The translations under genes and the position numbers were made by a program. Positions 59,016 through 64,000 of a stretch of 64,000 nt of DNA are shown here, piece by piece. How positions within the stretch are numbered: the first letter of the stretch is position 1; every line of letters begins with the position of its first letter. A model generated the notes under the pieces. That model was not told the origin of the DNA, made no database searches, and saw nothing but the letters and a program-made list of their open reading frames with translations. Origin of the DNA: Aggregatimonas sangjinii (GTDB taxonomy: Bacteria; Bacteroidota; Bacteroidia; Flavobacteriales; Flavobacteriaceae); assembly GCF_005943945.1 (NCBI RefSeq), contig NZ_CP040710.1, positions 693,001-757,000 on the forward strand. The letters are read 5' to 3'.

Positions 59016-60110
59016 TTATAAATAATTGATTGGATTGGTTTTACTTTCCGATAAACGGACTGCAAAATTAGGCAATTTTTCCTTAAGATAATCAACTAAA
59101 AGATTTTTTGTAAACTGCTCAGTCTCAAAGTGTCCGATATCGGCAATTACCAATTTGTCTTCGGCCTCATAGTATTGGTGGTATTTGATATCCGAAGTGA
59201 TGAACATATCGGCTCCTGCGGCGCGTGCAGCCCCTATGGCAAAGGCTCCGCTACCTCCCAAGACAGCGACTTTTTTAATTTTTTTGTGTAGTAACTTGGA
59301 ATGACGGATGCCTTCCGCCTTCATTTTTTCCTTAACCTGATGCAGGAAATCGATGTCCATAAGCGGTTTTTCAAGAGATCCGATCATACCCATTCCTAAG
59401 GTCGCATTTGTATTGTCGAGGGTCAGCACTTCATAGGCAACTTCTTCGTAAGGATGGTTTTCGAACAACGCCTTTAGAATTTTACCTTCGTCCGATGCCG
59501 AAAAAACCATGTTTATGCACAATTCGGTTTCGTGATGCGTTTTCCCGATTTCTCCTTTTGTCGGATTGGCACCTGTTTTTGCCCGATAGCTTCCTGTGCC
59601 CTCCGTACCGAAACTGCAATGACTGTAATTTCCGATATGGCCTGCTCCTGACGCGAACAACGCTTCTTTCAAGACCATTGCATTCTCGATGGGAACATAG
59701 GTTGTCAGCTTTTTGAGCATCCCTTTTTTGGGAATGAGGATTTTCGGATTCTGAACTCCCAAGACTTCGCATATTTTGGCATTCACTCCATTTGTAGCAT
59801 TGTCCAAGGCCGTATGCATGCTGTAAATGGAAATATTGTTTCGAATCGCCTTCAGCACCACCCGTTCCACATAATTTTTTCCTGTAATTTTTTGAAGGCC
59901 CGAGAAGATGATAGGATGGAAGCTTACGATTAAATTGCAACGGGTGTCTATAGCTTCGTCGACCACGTTTTCCAAAGTGTCCAATGTGACCAGAATCCCG
60001 GTAACGTCAGCGGTATGATTCCCTACCAAGAGGCCGACATTGTCAAAATCCTCGGCCTGGCCAAGTGGTGCCAATTCTTCAAGCAGTGTTGTTATTTCGT
60101 TTACGGTCAT
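59016..60110 (-). CDS. Nif3-like dinuclear metal centre hexameric protein
   Basis: From MTVNEITTLLEELAPLGQAEDFDNVGLLVG the protein has 364 residues. The Nif3/YbgI metal ligands are visible in NLIVSFHPIIFSGLQ near residue 65 and SMHTALDNATNGVN near 100, with GGSGAFAIGAARAAGADMFITSD and DIGHFETEQF toward the end. The central insertion (PII-like domain, about residues 130-240) matches the longer form common in Bacteroidota. Often linked to GTP cyclohydrolase type 2 annotation, but the function is uncertain. An ATG 21 nt upstream is less likely. Confidence 0.93.
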   Translation of the reverse strand: MTVNEITTLLEELAPLGQAEDFDNVGLLVGNHTADVTGILVTLDTLENVVDEAIDTRCNLIVSFHPIIFSGLQKITGKNYVERVVLKAIRNNISIYSMHTALDNATNGVNAKICEVLGVQNPKILIPKKGMLKKLTTYVPIENAMVLKEALFASGAGHIGNYSHCSFGTEGTGSYRAKTGANPTKGEIGKTHHETELCINMVFSASDEGKILKALFENHPYEEVAYEVLTLDNTNATLGMGMIGSLEKPLMDIDFLHQVKEKMKAEGIRHSKLLHKKIKKVAVLGGSGAFAIGAARAAGADMFITSDIKYHQYYEAEDKLVIADIGHFETEQFTKNLLVDYLKEKLPNFAVRLSESKTNPINYL

Positions 60111-60157
60111 GTTATAGGGGTAAGATTCCAAAGATAAAATATATATTCGTTGTCGTG

Positions 60158-61162
60158 ATGTTGCTTAGAAAAATACTATTTCCGTTTTCCTTGCTCTATG
60201 CCCTTGTCGTAAGGGTTCGAAATTACCTGTATGATACGGATATTTGGGAGTCCATGGTATTCCAAACGAAGGTAATTTGTATTGGAAATCTCAGTGTTGG
60301 AGGTACCGGCAAAACGCCCATGGTCGAATACCTGCTATCCCAACTTCAGCCTCATTTCAAAATAGCGGTTTTAAGTAGGGGTTACAAGCGAAAATCACAG
60401 GGGTTTCTACTGGCGAATAGTGATAGTACGGTGGCGGAATTGGGCGATGAACCTTTTCAAATACATCGTAAATTCCCGAAAGTGAAGGTTGCTGTAGATG
60501 CCGATAGGCGCAACGGAATCGCCATTTTGGAAAAAGATGTTCAACCCGATTTGATTGTATTGGACGATGCCTTTCAGCACCGGAAGGTGAAGGCCGGACT
60601 GAACATCCTTCTTACGGCTTACGGGAAATTATATTCAGAGGATTGGTACCTACCTACGGGTAATCTCAGGGATAGCAGGAGTGCGGCCCGTCGGGCGGAT
60701 TTGATTGTCGTGACCAAATGCCCTTCCGAATTATCGGAAATGGAAATAGTGGGTATACGCGAGCGTTTAAAACCACGGTCGAACCAGAAGTTGTTGTTCG
60801 CTACGTTGCACTATGCCGACGAATTTCCCGGTGATGATCAAGCAAAGAAATTAGACTTCTTTATGAACAAAAACGTAACGCTTGTAACGGGCATCGCCGA
60901 CCCGACACCACTAACGGATTATCTAAAGGCAAAGACGCTACAATTTGAACATCTTAAGTATACGGACCACCACTCTTTTACGGCTGCCGAGTTAAAATTG
61001 CTGAATGAAAAGGAAATCGTCCTGACCACCGAGAAGGATTATGTACGTCTCAAAAACAAGGTAAACAACCTATACTATATACCAGTGGCACATCAGTTTT
61101 TAGGAAACGATGCAACTATTTTGACTTCTGAATTGAAGGATTTTATGAAGCGGTATGCTTAG
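60158..61162 (+). CDS. lpxK: Tetraacyldisaccharide 4'-kinase
   Basis: LpxK phosphorylates the lipid A precursor at the 4' position at the inner membrane. From MLLRKILFPFSLLYALVVRVRNYLYD the protein has 334 residues with a hydrophobic N-terminal anchor. The P-loop is GNLSVGGTGKTPMVEYLL near residue 43. DDAFQHRKVKAGLNILL near residue 140 and LVTGIADPTPLTDYL near 240 are family motifs. The 3' end overlaps the convergent kinase gene by 20 bp. It shows that the organism makes lipid A. Confidence 0.95.
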   Translation: MLLRKILFPFSLLYALVVRVRNYLYDTDIWESMVFQTKVICIGNLSVGGTGKTPMVEYLLSQLQPHFKIAVLSRGYKRKSQGFLLANSDSTVAELGDEPFQIHRKFPKVKVAVDADRRNGIAILEKDVQPDLIVLDDAFQHRKVKAGLNILLTAYGKLYSEDWYLPTGNLRDSRSAARRADLIVVTKCPSELSEMEIVGIRERLKPRSNQKLLFATLHYADEFPGDDQAKKLDFFMNKNVTLVTGIADPTPLTDYLKAKTLQFEHLKYTDHHSFTAAELKLLNEKEIVLTTEKDYVRLKNKVNNLYYIPVAHQFLGNDATILTSELKDFMKRYA

Positions 61163-63365
61163 CCCTTTTGCTCTCGAAAATGTTCTCCCCAATTTTTTGA
61201 TAAAAAACTTCCGGTTTAAAGGGCTTGGTGACCACGTCGTCGCATCCGGCCGCATAAAAAGCCTCTAAACTATCATCCAAGGAAATAGCGGTGAGAGCTA
61301 CAATGGGAGTGGTGTTGTCGAATTTTCGGATCTCTATCGTCGCTTGGTCTCCGCTAATGCCGGGCATATGAATATCCATAAGAATCGCATCGTACGAATT
61401 GGCCTTTGCCATGGCGACAGCCTCCTTGCCATGGTTTGCGATGTCGGAAGTAATTTCCTTTTTGGAAAGCATTTTCTTGGTGATTACCTGGTTGATTTTG
61501 TTGTCTTCCACGATCAGTATATGCAATCCTTTAAAGTCGTAATCGATTTTGGTAATTTCAAAAGGCACATCGTCTACTAGACTATCTTTGCTCTTTAACT
61601 TCAACTCGAAAAAGAAAGAGCTTCCCTGGCCCAATTCGCTCTCTAGCTGAATCTCACTCTCGAAAAGTCCTAACAAACTTTTGACGATGGTAAGCCCTAA
61701 GCCCGTTCCGCCGTATTCGCGGTTGATTTGTTTTGAGCCTTGTTCAAACCCTTCGAAGATATTTTCTTGCTGATCTTTAGAAATTCCGATACCATTGTCC
61801 TCGACTTCAAAATAAACCGTTACATCCTCTTCTATGGTCCGCATTAATTTGGCCTTGACCTTCACCACTCCATTTTTGGTGAATTTAAGGGCGTTGCCCA
61901 CGAGGTTCATAAAAACCTGCGAGAGTTTTAAGGGGTCGCTCATCAGGTGTGAAGGAATATCGTCGTCGTACTCCAGAATAATTTGGGTATTGTTCTCCTT
62001 GGCACTTTGCTGTAAAGAGTCAATGACCTCCTGAAGCATTTTTTTCAAATTGAAATCGATATTCAGGGGCTCTAGTTTGTCGGCATCTATTTTGTTGATC
62101 TGTAGGATGTCGTTGATGAAATTGAGTAGGTAGTCCCCTGAGAATTTTAACGATTTCAGATGCTCCTTTTGGTTTTTGGTCGGATTTTCCTCCAGTAGGA
62201 GGTGTGTAAGTCCGGTTACGGCGTACAGCGGCGTTCGTAGTTCGTGGCTTACGGTCGAAAGGAAGTTTGTTTTGGCCTCCATAGCCTGTACTGCGGCATC
62301 ACGGGCCGTTTGCAACTCGTTGTTCTTGATTTGCAATAGGTCGTTGGTCTTTAACTTGATTTGGTTGTTCCTGTAAAGGGAGACGGCCAAAAGCGAAATG
62401 ATCGTTAGAAAGGCCGAAGTCAATATCGCTATGATTTCAGAGCGGTTTTCGGACTCGCTCAACTCGGCATTTCGTTCTTCCAAACGACCGATTTCCGAAT
62501 TCATTCGGTTCACATTGATTTGGTCCGCTGTTTTGGTTTCGGTTTTTAGTCGATCAAGGGTGAAAACCGAATCTTTTATATTCAACAAATTGTCCTTATT
62601 GGCCAAGGCGAGCTCATAGCGTCCCATTTTAGCGTAAAGGTCTGCCAACAAGCCGTTCACTTCGATAATTTCATTAAAGAAGTTGTTTTTGGTGGCGATG
62701 TTCAGCGCGGTTTCCGCGTCGGCAACGCTTTCATCCATCTTTTCAAGCGCCAGATTCAATCGCGCTAGTCCGATGTATGCCTTCATCGCGAGGTATTCTT
62801 GCTCGTACGGATCGGTATTGACAACCAACGAGTTGAAATTCATCGAGGCCACATCGTATTTTTCAAGCCCCATATAAATATTTCCCTCTACCAAGAGAAT
62901 GTTGTTGAGTAGGTTACGATCATTACTCATTTTTCGCGTTTCCTCAAGATCCGCAATGGCCTGATAGGGATTCTCATCCTTATATTTTCCGATGGCCGCG
63001 ATGAACTGATGCACCGCACTGCCGTAGGGGTACTCGATATTGGTGAGTGCTTTCTTGGCGCGATCCCAATAAAAATCGGCATCGCTACGTCGGTTCATGC
63101 GCAAATAGAGACTTGCAAATTTATGGTAACTATCGATCAAGGCTTTAAAATCACCATTTTTTTCGGCAACTATCGAAGCGTTTTCAATAGCCTTGAGCGC
63201 TTTTTCCGTTTGACTTTGATTGCCTAAAGACCTAGCCTCGTTGAAATAGTACTCGGGCGTTTTATGCGGTATCGAATCTTGTGCGAAAAGTGGTAAAGCC
63301 ATACCGAACAACACTAAAAAAAGCATGACTATAGTGCGTGTAGTATGTAGGTGTCTAGTTTTCAA
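61143..63365 (-). CDS. TPR-containing hybrid histidine kinase
   Basis: This 740-residue membrane sensor has a signal peptide or first membrane helix (MLFLVLFGMALPLFAQ). TPR repeats cover about residues 35-290 on the periplasmic side. After one membrane helix (IIAILTSAFLTIISLLAVSLY) come a HisKA domain with FLSTVSHELRTPLYAVTG near residue 370, a HATPase domain (NLVGNALKFTKNG, GGTGLGLTIVKSLLG), and a receiver domain near residue 615 onward (LIVEDNKINQ, AILMDIHMPGISG with the phospho-acceptor Asp). No DNA-binding domain or partner gene is adjacent. The start overlaps the gap stop by 4 bp. Confidence 0.94.
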   Translation of the reverse strand: MKTRHLHTTRTIVMLFLVLFGMALPLFAQDSIPHKTPEYYFNEARSLGNQSQTEKALKAIENASIVAEKNGDFKALIDSYHKFASLYLRMNRRSDADFYWDRAKKALTNIEYPYGSAVHQFIAAIGKYKDENPYQAIADLEETRKMSNDRNLLNNILLVEGNIYMGLEKYDVASMNFNSLVVNTDPYEQEYLAMKAYIGLARLNLALEKMDESVADAETALNIATKNNFFNEIIEVNGLLADLYAKMGRYELALANKDNLLNIKDSVFTLDRLKTETKTADQINVNRMNSEIGRLEERNAELSESENRSEIIAILTSAFLTIISLLAVSLYRNNQIKLKTNDLLQIKNNELQTARDAAVQAMEAKTNFLSTVSHELRTPLYAVTGLTHLLLEENPTKNQKEHLKSLKFSGDYLLNFINDILQINKIDADKLEPLNIDFNLKKMLQEVIDSLQQSAKENNTQIILEYDDDIPSHLMSDPLKLSQVFMNLVGNALKFTKNGVVKVKAKLMRTIEEDVTVYFEVEDNGIGISKDQQENIFEGFEQGSKQINREYGGTGLGLTIVKSLLGLFESEIQLESELGQGSSFFFELKLKSKDSLVDDVPFEITKIDYDFKGLHILIVEDNKINQVITKKMLSKKEITSDIANHGKEAVAMAKANSYDAILMDIHMPGISGDQATIEIRKFDNTTPIVALTAISLDDSLEAFYAAGCDDVVTKPFKPEVFYQKIGENIFESKRAKHTAS

Positions 63366-64000
63366 ATGTAGTCTTTAGCAATGAGCAATTCCATTAAGTC
63401 TATGATTCGGTAACTATACCCGGTTTCATTGTCGTACCAGCCGATGATTTTAACCATAGTTCCTATGACCGAAGTCATCTGAGAATCAAACGTACAAGAG
63501 TAAGAACTATTGTTTACATCGACCGATACTATTGGGTCTTCGGTATATAAAAGTATATTTTTAAGCGTAGTACCGGAAATTTTCTCAAAGGTTTCGTTGA
63601 TTTCAATAATGGAAGTCGGCCGTTTTACGTTAAAGGTAATATCGGTCAACGAGCCATTCGGGACCGGCACTCGAATACCGCAACCTCCGATAACATCGGA
63701 AAGATGAGGGAAAATTTTGGTCAAAGCCTTCGCTGCTCCCGTCGTAGTGGGGACTATAGATTGACCTGCTGCCCGAGCCCGCCGTAAATCATGGTGTGGT
63801 TGGTCGTGCAGACTTTGATCGGTGGTATAGGAGTGTATGGTGGTAATATAGGCTTGTTCGATGCCGCAAAGGTCGTCAATAACCTTGATCATAGGGGCGG
63901 CATTGTTGGTGGTACATGAAGCGTTGGAGAGGATATGATCCTCGACTTTGATAGTATCCTCATTGATGCCAAAAATGACCATTTTAATCTCGTCATCCGT
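63362..64000 (-). CDS. gap: Glyceraldehyde-3-phosphate dehydrogenase, N-terminus off the right edge
   Basis: The frame is open to the window edge, reading TDDEIKMVIFGINEDTI before the first internal ATG, so the gene begins outside. The catalytic SNASCTTNNAAPMIKV is present with its Cys, followed by HSYTTDQSLHDQPHHDLRRARAAGQSIVPTTTGAAKAL with the active-site His, GIRVPVPNGSLTDITF and the end VKIIGWYDNETGYSYRIIDLM. This covers the C-terminal two thirds of a GapA-type enzyme. The common TND motif is TTD here. It is coupled to the kinase by an ATGA overlap. Confidence 0.93.
   Translation of the reverse strand, partial: TDDEIKMVIFGINEDTIKVEDHILSNASCTTNNAAPMIKVIDDLCGIEQAYITTIHSYTTDQSLHDQPHHDLRRARAAGQSIVPTTTGAAKALTKIFPHLSDVIGGCGIRVPVPNGSLTDITFNVKRPTSIIEINETFEKISGTTLKNILLYTEDPIVSVDVNNSSYSCTFDSQMTSVIGTMVKIIGWYDNETGYSYRIIDLMELLIAKDYI

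Overview
The window looks like a chromosome segment of a marine Flavobacteriaceae bacterium (Bacteroidota). The evidence is the gene content (a Na+-translocating NADH:quinone reductase operon, a type IX secretion plug protein, a gliding/T9SS C-terminal sorting domain, kynurenine-pathway genes, DUF families typical of the family) and TAnnTTTG -7 boxes in front of several genes. I see no rRNA, tRNA or CRISPR array.

Region 1, positions 1-11458, is an accessory block that I read as an integron-like gene-cassette array. Five cassettes lie on the minus strand: a two-gene hypothetical cassette cut by the left edge, a higBA toxin-antitoxin pair, a MORN-like exported protein, a Cys-rich hypothetical protein and a small lipoprotein. 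They are separated by long palindromic attC-like sites. In all four cassettes that are complete here, the heptamer at the cassette start is the exact reverse complement of the heptamer that opens its own attC: GTTGTGC/GCACAAC, GTTGGCA/TGCCAAC twice, and GTTAGGC/GCCTAAC. This covariation is what integron recombination predicts. The attC sites are hit by insertion sequences. Two copies of an IS110/IS1111-type element sit at the same attC position. Another IS110 element is inserted in a short palindrome and carries a legible candidate bridge RNA. An IS1182-type element has its transposase broken by a 20-nt palindrome. An 83-bp palindromic unit occurs three times unchanged.

Region 2, 11281-12526, holds paired attI-like sites and a divergently transcribed tyrosine recombinase. 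The protein resembles XerC/D-type recombinases with an extra N-terminal domain and lacks the IntI-specific insertion, so the platform may be a non-canonical integron.

Region 3, 12561-64000, is ordinary core genome. It carries an aminotransferase, a fatty-acid desaturase, rsmG, pruA, apaG, the T9SS plug, nqrABCDEF followed by apbE (which flavinylates NqrB/NqrC), map, gpmI, an M48 protease, a Tat-exported M15 peptidase, a repeat-rich surface protein next to a T9SS-sorted protein, two CarboxypepD_reg-like proteins, an M1 peptidase, tatA, PAP2, an O-methyltransferase, kynU, an MFS transporter, an astacin-like lipoprotein, clpP, kmo, a Nif3-like protein, lpxK, a hybrid histidine kinase and a partial gap at the right edge. 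A GxxExxY gene at 32838-33218 is bracketed by inverted repeats and may be a small mobile unit.
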